Shown here one piece after another: positions 37,752 to 45,752 of a stretch of DNA of 64,000 bases. The notes under the pieces were generated by a model, which saw nothing but the letters and a program-made list of their open reading frames with translations, did not search any database and was not told where the DNA came from. Origin of the DNA: Saprospira sp. CCB-QB6 (lineage in GTDB: Bacteria; Bacteroidota; Bacteroidia; Chitinophagales; Saprospiraceae). Every line of letters starts with the position of its first letter. Within the stretch, counting starts at the first letter, position 1. The position numbers and the translations under genes are program-made. The DNA is taken from contig NZ_CP116808.1 of the NCBI RefSeq assembly GCF_028464065.1, positions 1,877,501 through 1,941,500 of the forward strand. The letters are read 5' to 3'.

Positions 37752-38768
37752 ATGTTTATGTATATTGTTGTGCTGACTTTTCTGCTCCTTTCTTTGGTCC
37801 TTTACGCCCTTTTGGGCGGGGCCGATTTTGGCGCAGGCGTAATTCAGCTTTTATCTACTACCCCCAAGGCCGAAAAAGTAATTGGCCGAGCTATTGGCCC
37901 CATCTGGGAGGCCAACCACATGTGGCTGGTGATTGCTGTGGTGATTAGCTTTATGGGCTTTCCCGCCATTTTTAAAGTGATCTCTACCGCCCTACATATT
38001 CCTGTGTTTATCCTGCTGCTGGGCATTATTTTCCGCGGAACAGCCTATGCCTTTAAACACTATGATGCCATCAAGGACGAAAAAAGCCAGTTGATGTATC
38101 ATCGGGTGTTTGTTTGGGGAAGCCTTGTTTCTTCTCTCTTTATAGGAATTACCTTTGGCGCTATGAGCCTAGGCAAAATTGACCCCAATCCCAGCGATTT
38201 TTATATGGGCTATATTGCCCCTTGGTTCAATTTCTTTTCTATTAGTGTAGGCTTTTTGGCTACTGCTCTTTTTGCCTTTTTAGCCGCTGTTTATCTCATC
38301 GGCGAAAATGAAGACCCCGAGGTCAAGGAGTTTTTTATTCAAAAAGCTTGGAAATGGCTGTTGGCAGCCGTTGGCCTTGGCCCTATTGTTTTTATTGCCG
38401 CCTATGTAGATGGTCTCCCTCTCTTCAATGAGTTGATTAGCAGCCCGCTCAGTATTGTAGCGGTTGTTGTGGCCGCCGCGGCCCTCCCCTTTCTGTTTAA
38501 GGCGGTCCGCCAAGGAAAAGTCCTGCTTGCTCGCCTAATGGCTGGCGCTCAAACGATTCTCATTCTTGGCGCTTGGTTGCTCGTACATTATCCGCATGCC
38601 ATTATGCTCAGCAATGGGGGCAGCCTAGACCTCTACGATAGCCGCGCTCCCGATGCCACCTTAGCCGTGCTCGGCTGGGCCCTGATGCTCGGCTCGCTCT
38701 TTATCCTCCCCGCTCTAGGCTATCTTTATGTGGTCTTCAAAGGCCATGGCCCCGAAGAAAGTATCTAA
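37752..38768 (+). CDS. cydB: Cytochrome bd ubiquinol oxidase subunit II
   Basis: 338 residues, eight membrane spans, beginning MFMYIVVLTFLLLSLVLYAL followed by LGGADFGAGVIQLL, the subunit II signature; WEANHMWLVIAVVISFMGFP and RGTAYAFKHY also match. CydB pairs with CydA in the inner membrane. I find no cydX-type small ORF after it. A strong terminator follows after 20 bases. Confidence 0.97.
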   Translation: MFMYIVVLTFLLLSLVLYALLGGADFGAGVIQLLSTTPKAEKVIGRAIGPIWEANHMWLVIAVVISFMGFPAIFKVISTALHIPVFILLLGIIFRGTAYAFKHYDAIKDEKSQLMYHRVFVWGSLVSSLFIGITFGAMSLGKIDPNPSDFYMGYIAPWFNFFSISVGFLATALFAFLAAVYLIGENEDPEVKEFFIQKAWKWLLAAVGLGPIVFIAAYVDGLPLFNELISSPLSIVAVVVAAAALPFLFKAVRQGKVLLARLMAGAQTILILGAWLLVHYPHAIMLSNGGSLDLYDSRAPDATLAVLGWALMLGSLFILPALGYLYVVFKGHGPEESI

Positions 38769-38788
38769 TCTTTCATAAGCAGCTTTAC

Positions 38789-38825
38789 AGCCCTATTCTT
38801 GCTTGTCAAGAATGGGGCTTTTTTT
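38789..38825 (+). terminator. Terminator after cydAB
   Basis: AGCCCTATTCTTG pairs with CAAGAATGGGGCT (one G-U); the T run 38819-38825 merges into the GGGGG end of repeat R14. Confidence 0.92.
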
Positions 38826-38945
38826 GGGGGCCTCCGCTGCGGCTTCGCCTTGCGGCGCTACGTTTCGCAGCTCGCTGATCGTTCGGCCCTGCGCCGCCAA
38901 AGGCGGCTGGGTCTGGCCTTCGGCCACTGCTGCCCATCGCTAGGC
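38824..38945 (+). repeat. Mosaic intergenic repeat R14
   Basis: Starts in the T run of the cydB terminator: TTTGGGGGCCTCCGC, GCGCTACGTTTCGCAGCTCG, CTGATCGTTCGGCCCTGC, hairpin GCCGCCAAAGGCGGC, GGTCTGGCCTTCGGCC, CCCATCGCTAGGCC. Confidence 0.9.
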
Positions 38946-39019
38946 CGCTCATCCTTTGGTTTTCAGGCTAACCGTTCTGCTTCGGCCCCAAAATTTTATG
39001 GCTTAAAAAAGCATTCGTT

Positions 39020-39027
39020 TACCTTTG
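39020..39027 (+). promoter_or_regulatory. -7 element TACCTTTG
   Basis: Matches TAnnTTTG, 33 bases upstream of the ATG at 39061; no clear -33 box. Confidence 0.45.
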
Positions 39028-39060
39028 CCCTTATTTACACCTAAACAATTGATAGTAAAG

Positions 39061-40032
39061 ATGAGACTCCTTTTTTTCCTCCTGTTTTCTTTTTCTCTTC
39101 ACGCCCAAACTAGCTCCTACTTTCTATTTGATGAGGAAAGCCAAACCCCCATTCCCTACACTAGCCTTAGCTTAAAGGATCATAGTCAGCATTGGAGTAC
39201 AGACAGTTTGGGCCAACTAACTATTGCAGCAGAATTTCAACAAGATAGCCTTTTTGTCCGTAGCCTTAACTACCCCAATGCAGCCATTATCTTAGCTCAG
39301 TTGCATACAGATACCATTTGGTTAAGCCCCCAAGCTCATCAATTAGAAGGGATTACCGTCAAGGCCAAAAAAGCAAAGAAGAAATGCATCCGCCCTAAAG
39401 GAAAAACGGTAAAAGCCTACTACTCTTTGAATAAATTTAGCTCTGATAATACTCGTTATGTTAGGCAGCGGAAGGCCAGATATTTTGAAAATAGAGAACA
39501 AAAGACAGGCTATCTAGCAGAAATTGCCTTTGATGTAATCAATAAAAGAGGTGGGGAAAATGCTTTTAGACTTTGGATTTATAGTCATCAAGATAGTGTT
39601 CCGGGCCAAGCGATTAGTCCCCCCATTGACTTTATTCCCGAACAAAAAAATGCTTGGCAAAAATGCGACCTTCAAGATTACCGAATAGAAGTACCTAAGA
39701 ATGGCTTTTGGGTAGTTGTAGAAGCCGTTAAAGATTCTGCTCATCTAGAGGCTCCCTCTTATTCGGCCAAAGACACCACAATTACCGACTTGGAGCGATG
39801 GCGAGTTCGTACTGACCAAGACGGTAATGTAATTTCGTACAGCAGGCGGCATCGAACAGGACTTAGAACAGAGCTGCTAAAGCCTCCTTATTGTAGTATT
39901 TGCGCTATTCAGAGCTACACAACCAAAGGCCCCCAACAGCCTGTAGCTTGGCAAACAAGCTGTAATTATTATGGTACCAAAGAAGTTAAAATCTCCTGTA
40001 TCAAAATGAAAGCTTGGGTTTATTGGGATTGA
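39061..40032 (+). CDS. Secreted carboxypeptidase-like-domain protein, copy A
   Basis: 323 residues from ATG 39061. Signal peptide MRLLFFLLFSFSLHA. The first domain (SSYFLFDEESQTPIPYTSLS to LSPQAHQLEGITVKAKK) looks like a carboxypeptidase regulatory-like beta-sandwich. The rest (ENREQKTGYLAEIAFDVINK, WIYSHQDSVPGQAIS) is unrecognised, with one CxxC (CSIC) near residue 280. Paralogue of the gene at 43835-44839; the first 90 mature residues are almost identical in DNA and protein, residues about 110-140 differ strongly, then similarity returns. The two are arms of an inverted duplication around the helicase gene. Confidence 0.7.
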   Translation: MRLLFFLLFSFSLHAQTSSYFLFDEESQTPIPYTSLSLKDHSQHWSTDSLGQLTIAAEFQQDSLFVRSLNYPNAAIILAQLHTDTIWLSPQAHQLEGITVKAKKAKKKCIRPKGKTVKAYYSLNKFSSDNTRYVRQRKARYFENREQKTGYLAEIAFDVINKRGGENAFRLWIYSHQDSVPGQAISPPIDFIPEQKNAWQKCDLQDYRIEVPKNGFWVVVEAVKDSAHLEAPSYSAKDTTITDLERWRVRTDQDGNVISYSRRHRTGLRTELLKPPYCSICAIQSYTTKGPQQPVAWQTSCNYYGTKEVKISCIKMKAWVYWD

Positions 40033-40108
40033 ATGATGACTTTGGGGCCTTTGAGCAGCAGCTAAAACAGAACAGTAGGAAAATATTCTTTCTACGGTTT
40101 TGCAGGCG
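39094..40108 (+). repeat. Left arm of a ~1 kb inverted duplication
   Basis: Starts at TCTCTTCACGCCC (39094) and ends at TCTACGGTTTTGCAGGCG (40091-40108). Matches the minus strand of 43757-44800; the first 268 bases differ at only about two positions, the middle is diverged, and about 75 bases past the stop codon are still alike. Confidence 0.88.
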
Positions 40109-40141
40109 ACCAAGCTAGTTTCATATATCATTGCGAAGCAA

Positions 40142-40316
40142 TACCACTCTAGCTGTAGGTTTCAACCTACAGTAAAAAGGGCCGAAGGCCCGCGGCTGAG
40201 GGGCTGTAGCAGGGCCGCCGAAGGCGGCAGACCAAAGCGCTGAAAGCGCTGCAGGGCCGAGCAGACCTGCGAGCTGCGAAATGGCCCGACCCGAGCGAAG
40301 CGAGGGGCAGCCCCTA
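40142..40316 (-). repeat. Mosaic intergenic repeat R15 with added hairpin
   Basis: Hairpin CTGTAGGTTTCAACCTACAG (40143-40162), then a CCCTCAGCC-type minus copy. Its GGGGC end at 40313 runs directly into the TAG stop of the helicase gene (40316-40314): the stop codon is TAGGGGCTGC on the minus strand. Confidence 0.88.
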
Positions 40317-43300
40317 ATCATCCAAAGCTTCTACTTCTTCATCTCGGAAGCTGCTGGGAATCTGCTGATGCTGCACAAAATTGCACCATTTACAGTCTTT
40401 TTTCTGGCAGCCCTCAGCAAATTCATGTCGCTTAATTTTACCATAGACCTCCTGCACCAATTCGCCCATATTGGCCAAATCCTCTGCATGGATCTCCATT
40501 TCTTTTTCGGGAAAATGCCCCGCTTCATTGGGACTGATGTAGTCAATTTCGGCAGAAATGGCCCGTCCCTCTATCTGTCGAGAGCTCTCCAAGAGTAGGG
40601 CGTAAAAGACCAACTGACGATAATAATTGCCGCCCAAGGGATTGCGTTTGCTTGGCGCACTAAAGCGCTTCTCTTCGAGCTTGCCCGTTTTATAATCGAC
40701 AATATGCCAAAGGCTGCTGCCCTTTTCGGCCTGCACCAATTTATCGATATTTCCAGTTAGGGGCACGCCCTTGTATTGAGTACCATAAAAGGACTGTTCT
40801 AGCAAGATTTTTTTGTCTAGTTCCTGCCCAAAGCGCTCTTGTCGCTGCTCATAATAACGTTTGAGGTATTTGAGGCCCAAATCGAGGGCTTCTTCATAGG
40901 CTCTTTGGCTAAATAGCAGCCGTTTCATCTCTAAACGCTCTTCAAAAAGAGAGATGAAAGCGGGCAAAGAAGGCAGCCGCAGCCGCGTATTGTTTTGCCC
41001 CTGCCGCAAAAGCTCTTCTAAGGCCTCATGCACCGCCTGCCCATAAAGCGCCTCTACGCTTTGGCTGGCTGGCAGACGCAACACCCGCTGAAAATAAAAG
41101 CTCAAAGGGCAGTTGAGGTAGGCATTCAGGGCCGTTACACTCAAACGGAAATCTTCTAGTTGGGCCGCAATTGTGGCTGGATCGAGCAGTAGTTCTTGGG
41201 GTAAGTGCTCGGGCAAATACTGCAAAAACTGATGTCGATATTGCTGAAGAATAGAAGCGGGCAGCTGTATTTGCTGCTCTTCTAGCTCCGCATCAATCAT
41301 CAAATCATCGACAAAAGAGAGGCGTTTGCACGATTTCCCTTGGCTATCATTAGCATGGTAGGAGATCCGCAAATAGGCCCTAGAACGAGTCATGGCCACA
41401 TAAAATAAGCGGCGGCTAGCCTCTTCTTGATCCAAAACCGCATGGGCCTGCGATAAGTTATCGGGTAATTTGAACTTCTTGATGCTTCGGCGGCTATTTG
41501 GGCCCCAAGTTCCATCCAAACAATGCAGCATAAAGACATACTGAAACTCTAGGCCCTTAGAGGCGTGAGCGGTCAGCAACTGTACTCCATCTTCGGCATA
41601 GCGGCTATGCGTCATGGGCAAGCGCAGCTGATTGTCTTTCATGCGCTGGATCAGCTCCAAAAGGCCCCATAAATTAAGGTCCTCTTTTCGCTCTGACTCC
41701 CTGCGGACAAAGTCGAAAAAGGTGTTGAGCAAGCCCAAATACCAATCTTTTTCTGCGGCTTCACTGGCGTACTGCAATAGGCCCGATCGGTTAAATAGGA
41801 GCTCCATCAAGCGACTGAGCGGCTCGTTGACCGACCAGCCCGTGGCCTCATCAAAAAACTCGACCAAAGCCCTGATTTTTTCGGGAGCGATGAGCTGCAG
41901 TTCAGTCAAGTCGGGAGCCATTTGCAGCAGGTCCCGCCAAGCTAAGGGCTCTCTTTCCTTGGCCAGATAACGACGGCGGTTTTCCCGCACCATATAATTG
42001 ACCAACTTGCGTCGGTCGCTGGCCAAAATGGGAATAAACTGAAAGTGCAAGAGCTCATAAAGGTATTCTTCTCCCGCATAAGGTTGCTCAAACTCCAAGG
42101 CCAAATACTCCAACAACAGCAAAAAGTTCTTAATCAAACTCTCTTCTAAAATATTGATTTGCCGCTTGGTCTGATAAGGAATTTCGGCCTGCTCCAATAA
42201 ACGGATCAGGTCCTGAGACTGCCGGTGGCGAGCGTAAATAATGGCCACCTCCGCCAGGTTTTGCTTTTCGGCTTTGAGCTGCTTGATCTTTTCGACAATT
42301 GCGACTTCTTCCTCAAAAGCGCTGGGATATTGTTGTAGTTCTAGCTCTATTTCTTCGCCCTGCTTAAAGGGACGGCGCGCCTTGAGTTTTTTGTCCAGCT
42401 CCAAGGCCTCCAACAAAGAAATAATACGCAATTCATTATGATCGATCAAGGCTTTGGAGGCATCCAAAATCTCTTGACTCGAGCGGTAGTTGTCTTGCAA
42501 CATGACCAAGCTCAGGCCGTTTTGATAGCGCTCAAAAAAGTCGATCAAGTTTTTTACCCTAGCCCCCTGAAACTCAAAAATAGATTGGTCGTCATCGCCC
42601 ACAATAAAGATATTGGGCTGCTCCCAAAAGCCAATGAGCTGCATCAAAATCTGATTTTGCGCCCCATTAGTATCCTGAAATTCATCGACCAAGATATAGA
42701 GATATTGTTCTTGATAGCGCAACAGCAACTCCTCCTGTTCCGGGTCCAAAAAGGCCCGCAACACCCAGAGAATCATGTCGGCATAGTCGTAACAACTGGC
42801 CTCTTCCATCAAAAACTCATATTCCTCAAAGAGGGCGGCGGCAGACAATAGCCGTTGCATCCGCTCTTTTTCCTCCTGATAGGCCTTGAGTTTGAGCTCC
42901 CCTTTTTTGTAATTATGGCCATTTCGCTGATAGCGATACTTTTTATCCTCCTTGATATAATCGAGATAATCCTCAATTTTTTCTTGAACCAGCTCGAGGG
43001 TCCAACCCTCTGTTTTCATCAACTGAAATAGCCGCAGCAATTGGCCCTCATAGCGATAAGGTTGGCGACGAGAGCGACGCAAAGGATGATCGGGCTCCAA
43101 ACCATCTAGCAATTGACGAGCAAAATCAATCTGCTCTAGTTCCGTGGCCAATTGCCAGTTTTTCTGCCCAAAGTTATCGGGATTTTCAAGGATGACCTTA
43201 TTGCAAAAAGAATGAAAGGTATAAATATGAATGCGGTAGGCCTCTGGACCAATAAATTCCAATAATCGCTGACGCATGGCCTGCACCCCAGCATCCGTAA

Positions 43301-43523
43301 AGGTCAAACAAAGAATGTTATAGGGGCGGCTATCGGTCTGCAAGAGAATTTGCCCAATCCGCGCCGCCAAAATATGCGTTTTGCCCGTCCCCGGCCCAGC
43401 AATCGTCATCACCGGCCCTTCAATCTGCTCTACGGCCGCCCGCTGCGAATCATTGAGCTGCTTCATAATTTTTTCAAAGCGACGATGATAAAGCGACTGC
43501 CGATAGGATAATTTGGGGGCCAT
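40314..43523 (-). CDS. UvrD/REP-family DNA helicase fused to Fe-S PD-(D/E)XK nuclease
   Basis: 1069 residues from ATG 43523; MKQLNDSQRAAVEQ (ATG 43466) is an alternative start. SF1A helicase motifs: Walker A GPGTGKTH (near residue 41), TFTDAGVQAMRQRL, YILVDEFQDT, GDDDQSIFEFQGA, the V-motif region LLTAHASKGLEF, YVAMTRSR. The C-terminal third is a RecB/AddB-like nuclease: a Cys in LNCPLSFYF, catalytic Asp and Lys in WHIVDYKTGKL, and a terminal Cys cluster (GCQKKDCKWC) giving four Cys for an Fe-S cluster. Single-chain helicase-nuclease for DNA end processing or defence; no second subunit is seen nearby. Confidence 0.9.
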   Translation of the reverse strand: MAPKLSYRQSLYHRRFEKIMKQLNDSQRAAVEQIEGPVMTIAGPGTGKTHILAARIGQILLQTDSRPYNILCLTFTDAGVQAMRQRLLEFIGPEAYRIHIYTFHSFCNKVILENPDNFGQKNWQLATELEQIDFARQLLDGLEPDHPLRRSRRQPYRYEGQLLRLFQLMKTEGWTLELVQEKIEDYLDYIKEDKKYRYQRNGHNYKKGELKLKAYQEEKERMQRLLSAAALFEEYEFLMEEASCYDYADMILWVLRAFLDPEQEELLLRYQEQYLYILVDEFQDTNGAQNQILMQLIGFWEQPNIFIVGDDDQSIFEFQGARVKNLIDFFERYQNGLSLVMLQDNYRSSQEILDASKALIDHNELRIISLLEALELDKKLKARRPFKQGEEIELELQQYPSAFEEEVAIVEKIKQLKAEKQNLAEVAIIYARHRQSQDLIRLLEQAEIPYQTKRQINILEESLIKNFLLLLEYLALEFEQPYAGEEYLYELLHFQFIPILASDRRKLVNYMVRENRRRYLAKEREPLAWRDLLQMAPDLTELQLIAPEKIRALVEFFDEATGWSVNEPLSRLMELLFNRSGLLQYASEAAEKDWYLGLLNTFFDFVRRESERKEDLNLWGLLELIQRMKDNQLRLPMTHSRYAEDGVQLLTAHASKGLEFQYVFMLHCLDGTWGPNSRRSIKKFKLPDNLSQAHAVLDQEEASRRLFYVAMTRSRAYLRISYHANDSQGKSCKRLSFVDDLMIDAELEEQQIQLPASILQQYRHQFLQYLPEHLPQELLLDPATIAAQLEDFRLSVTALNAYLNCPLSFYFQRVLRLPASQSVEALYGQAVHEALEELLRQGQNNTRLRLPSLPAFISLFEERLEMKRLLFSQRAYEEALDLGLKYLKRYYEQRQERFGQELDKKILLEQSFYGTQYKGVPLTGNIDKLVQAEKGSSLWHIVDYKTGKLEEKRFSAPSKRNPLGGNYYRQLVFYALLLESSRQIEGRAISAEIDYISPNEAGHFPEKEMEIHAEDLANMGELVQEVYGKIKRHEFAEGCQKKDCKWCNFVQHQQIPSSFRDEEVEALDD

Positions 43524-43619
43524 AAGCAAGGTTAAAAGCGATCAAAAAACGGCTTTAAAGATAAGGCTTTTTAATCAGGCTGGGCCATCTGAAAGATAAA
43601 TCTCTCTTTCTTATTGTTT

Positions 43620-43763
43620 TTTTGGGGCTGCCCCTCCCTTCGGTCGGGTCGGGCCATTTCGCAGCTCGCAGGTCTGCTCGGCCCTGCGCCGCCTTTGGCG
43701 GCTGGGTCTGGCCTAACGGCCACTGCTGTCCATCCCTCAGCCTGCGGCGGCTTCGCCGCCTGC
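43620..43763 (+). repeat. Mosaic intergenic repeat R16 (CCCTCAGCC type)
   Basis: TTTTTTTGGGGCTGCCCCTC, CGGTCGGGTCGGGCC, CGCAGCTCGCAGGTCTGCTC, GGCCCTGC, hairpin GCCGCCTTTGGCGGC, GGTCTGGCCTAACGGCC, CATCCCTCAGCC, hairpin GGCGGCTTCGCCGCC, which meets the right arm of the inverted duplication. Confidence 0.9.
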
Positions 43764-44800
43764 AAAACCGTAGAAAAGAATATTTTCTTACTGTTCTGTT
43801 TTTAGCTGCTGCTCAAAAGCCCAAAAGCCATCATTCAATCCCAATAAACCCAAGCTTTCATTTTGAGGCAATTTAGATGTTTTATTTCCCATAAATGTCC
43901 TTCTTCCCAGAGTAAATCATTAGGAAGATAGTTACAACTTGTTTGCCAAGCTAAGGGCTGTTGGGGGGAAGTAGTTGTATATTCCTGACGAGCACAACTA
44001 CTACAACTGGAACGCGTTGGATGCTCTATTCGAAGTCCTGTTCGAACTTTAATTTCATAATAAAGGACATTGCCATTTTGATCTGGAAAAATGCTCCATC
44101 GCTCTAAATCAGTAATCATAGTGTCTTGGGCTAAATAGTATTCATTAACTAGTTCGACAGAATCTCTAACGGCTTCTACAACTACCCAAAAGCCATTCTT
44201 AGGTACTTCTATTTGGTAATCTTGAAGAGCGCATTTTTGCCAAGTATTTTTCTGTTTGGGAATAAAGTCAATAGGGGGACTAATCGCTTGGCCTGGAACG
44301 CTATCTTGATGACTATAAATCCAAAGTCTAAAAGCATTTTCCCAACCTCTTTTATTGATTACATCAAAGGCAATTTCTGCTAAATAACCTGTCTTTTGTT
44401 CTCTGTTTTCAAAATACCTTGCGACTCGCTGTTTGGGGTAATGGATATTATCTGAAGTCATTGTTTTATATCCATAGCCCTTACTATATTTTCCTTGAGG
44501 GCGAATGCGTTTTTTCTTTCCTTTTTTGGCTTTGACGGTAATCCCTTCTAATTGATGAGCTTGGGGGCTTAACCAAATGGTATCTGTATGCAACTGAGCT
44601 AAGATAATGGCTGCATTGGGGTAGTTAAGGCTACGGACAAAAAGGCTATCTTGTTGAAATTCTGCTGCAATAGTTAGTTGGCCCAAACTATCTGTACTCC
44701 AATGCTGACTGTGGTCCTTTAAGCTAAGGCTAGTGTAGGGAATGGGGGTTTGGCTTTCCTCATCAAATAGAAAGTAGGAGCTAGTTTGGGCGTGAAGAGA
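43757..44800 (-). repeat. Right arm of the ~1 kb inverted duplication
   Basis: Counterpart of 39094-40108 in inverted orientation. It covers most of the gene at 43835-44839 and about 75 bases past its stop. Distance between arms is about 3.65 kb, which holds the helicase gene and repeats R15 and R16. Confidence 0.88.
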
Positions 44801-44839
44801 CAGACTCCAACAGCAACAGAAAAGTATATATTTTAGCAT
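43835..44839 (-). CDS. Secreted carboxypeptidase-like-domain protein, copy B
   Basis: 334 residues from ATG 44839. Signal peptide MLKYILFCCCWSLSLHA, unlike that of copy A, because the duplication begins just inside the signal peptide. Same architecture: beta-sandwich domain, a Lys/Arg-rich linker (KAKKGKKKRIRPQGKYSKG), a central conserved block (YLAEIAFDVINKRGWENAFR) and a CxxC near the C-terminus (CSSCARQEY). A 15-residue C-terminal insertion (NDLLWEEGHLWEIKH) distinguishes it. Probably a secreted envelope protein; no sorting domain. Precise function unknown. A single-copy origin followed by inverted duplication and gene conversion is inferred. Confidence 0.7.
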   Translation of the reverse strand: MLKYILFCCCWSLSLHAQTSSYFLFDEESQTPIPYTSLSLKDHSQHWSTDSLGQLTIAAEFQQDSLFVRSLNYPNAAIILAQLHTDTIWLSPQAHQLEGITVKAKKGKKKRIRPQGKYSKGYGYKTMTSDNIHYPKQRVARYFENREQKTGYLAEIAFDVINKRGWENAFRLWIYSHQDSVPGQAISPPIDFIPKQKNTWQKCALQDYQIEVPKNGFWVVVEAVRDSVELVNEYYLAQDTMITDLERWSIFPDQNGNVLYYEIKVRTGLRIEHPTRSSCSSCARQEYTTTSPQQPLAWQTSCNYLPNDLLWEEGHLWEIKHLNCLKMKAWVYWD

Positions 44840-44912
44840 AGTTTTTTTTGTAAAAAGAACATAGGAATGCTATACACTAGCTAGCATTCCTATGTTTATA
44901 ATTTGCAATTAG

Positions 44913-45515
44913 TTAACAGTCCGTCCATTTATAACCAGTACCACAAATCTCCGAACTTTGTGTACCTCCATAGTTACCTCCATAACGGGGTCCTGTTAGC
45001 CAATGATAATGAGCTCCAGTTTGCTGACAAGCACCTGTAACCGGGTCAATGGAGAGCCTTACGCCATCACAACCATAAATAACTCTCCTCGTCCATTTTT
45101 TAAGGCGAGTCCACCAATTTGGTGCTTTGTGTTGTGCCTCTGTCATGATATCATTCAACTCCAGAATAAACTCTTCTTCAGTAAGGATAAAATCTATAGG
45201 TAAGTTAATCGCATCAGCCCATTCAGTATTGCATGAAATCGAGCCAATAGCTTGATCTGCTAACTCAATTTTTATATGTACATTATATTTTTCGCCATTA
45301 ACAACAGCTGTTTCTGTAAATGTAAATACTGTTAGTTCTGCATTTGGATCAGCCTGATATTCTGTAGGGATACTAAAATAGGTATAGCTACTAGCATCAT
45401 CTGATAGGTTTTTAGTGGCGCTAGATTGTTCCACTTGTTGTTCAATAACAACATTTCCTTTCGAGCAGGAACCCAAAAATAAAATCGCAATAATGATTAA
45501 AAATAAATTTTTTAT
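44913..45515 (-). CDS. Lipoprotein with apparent ATA start codon
   Basis: 200 residues if started at codon ATA (45515-45513), which gives a textbook lipoprotein signal MKNLFLIIIAILFLGSC. No ATG, GTG or TTG exists in frame between this codon and the upstream stop; the first ordinary start (TTG 45476) would remove the signal peptide. The mature part is acidic, then basic (WWTRLKKWTRRVIYGCDG) with Cys near the C-terminus (CDG, CQQTG, EICGTGYKWTDC) and I do not recognise it. Either initiation at AUA, loss of the start codon, or a sequencing error. Co-oriented with copy B, 73 bases upstream of it. Confidence 0.65.
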   Translation of the reverse strand: MKNLFLIIIAILFLGSCSKGNVVIEQQVEQSSATKNLSDDASSYTYFSIPTEYQADPNAELTVFTFTETAVVNGEKYNVHIKIELADQAIGSISCNTEWADAINLPIDFILTEEEFILELNDIMTEAQHKAPNWWTRLKKWTRRVIYGCDGVRLSIDPVTGACQQTGAHYHWLTGPRYGGNYGGTQSSEICGTGYKWTDC

Positions 45516-45627
45516 GTGTTTTTTTTTAGTAAAAAGGTAAATTCAAATATAAGAGTGTTGTTTATTTCTTATAATGTATAATCTGTTAAACGTGAGTTAA
45601 TTTATTAGAAGGTAAAAGTGCTGACTT

Positions 45628-45749
45628 GGCCTAGCGATGCGAAAGGGGGCCGCCGAAGGCGGCAGACCGAGGCCAGAGGCCGAAGGGCCGAGCAGACCTG
45701 CGAGCCCTGAAGCGTAGCGCCGCAAGGCGAAGCCGCAGCGGAGGCCCCT
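45628..45749 (-). repeat. Mosaic intergenic repeat R17
   Basis: Minus-oriented CATCGCTAGGCC type with GGTCTGCCGCCTTCGGCGGC, CTCGGCCC, GGGCTCGCAGGTCTGCTC, and a GGGGCC end 3 bases from the stop of the symporter gene. No separate terminator is visible. The AT-rich 45541-45627 is likely the leader of the lipoprotein gene. Confidence 0.88.
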
Positions 45750-45752
45750 CCC

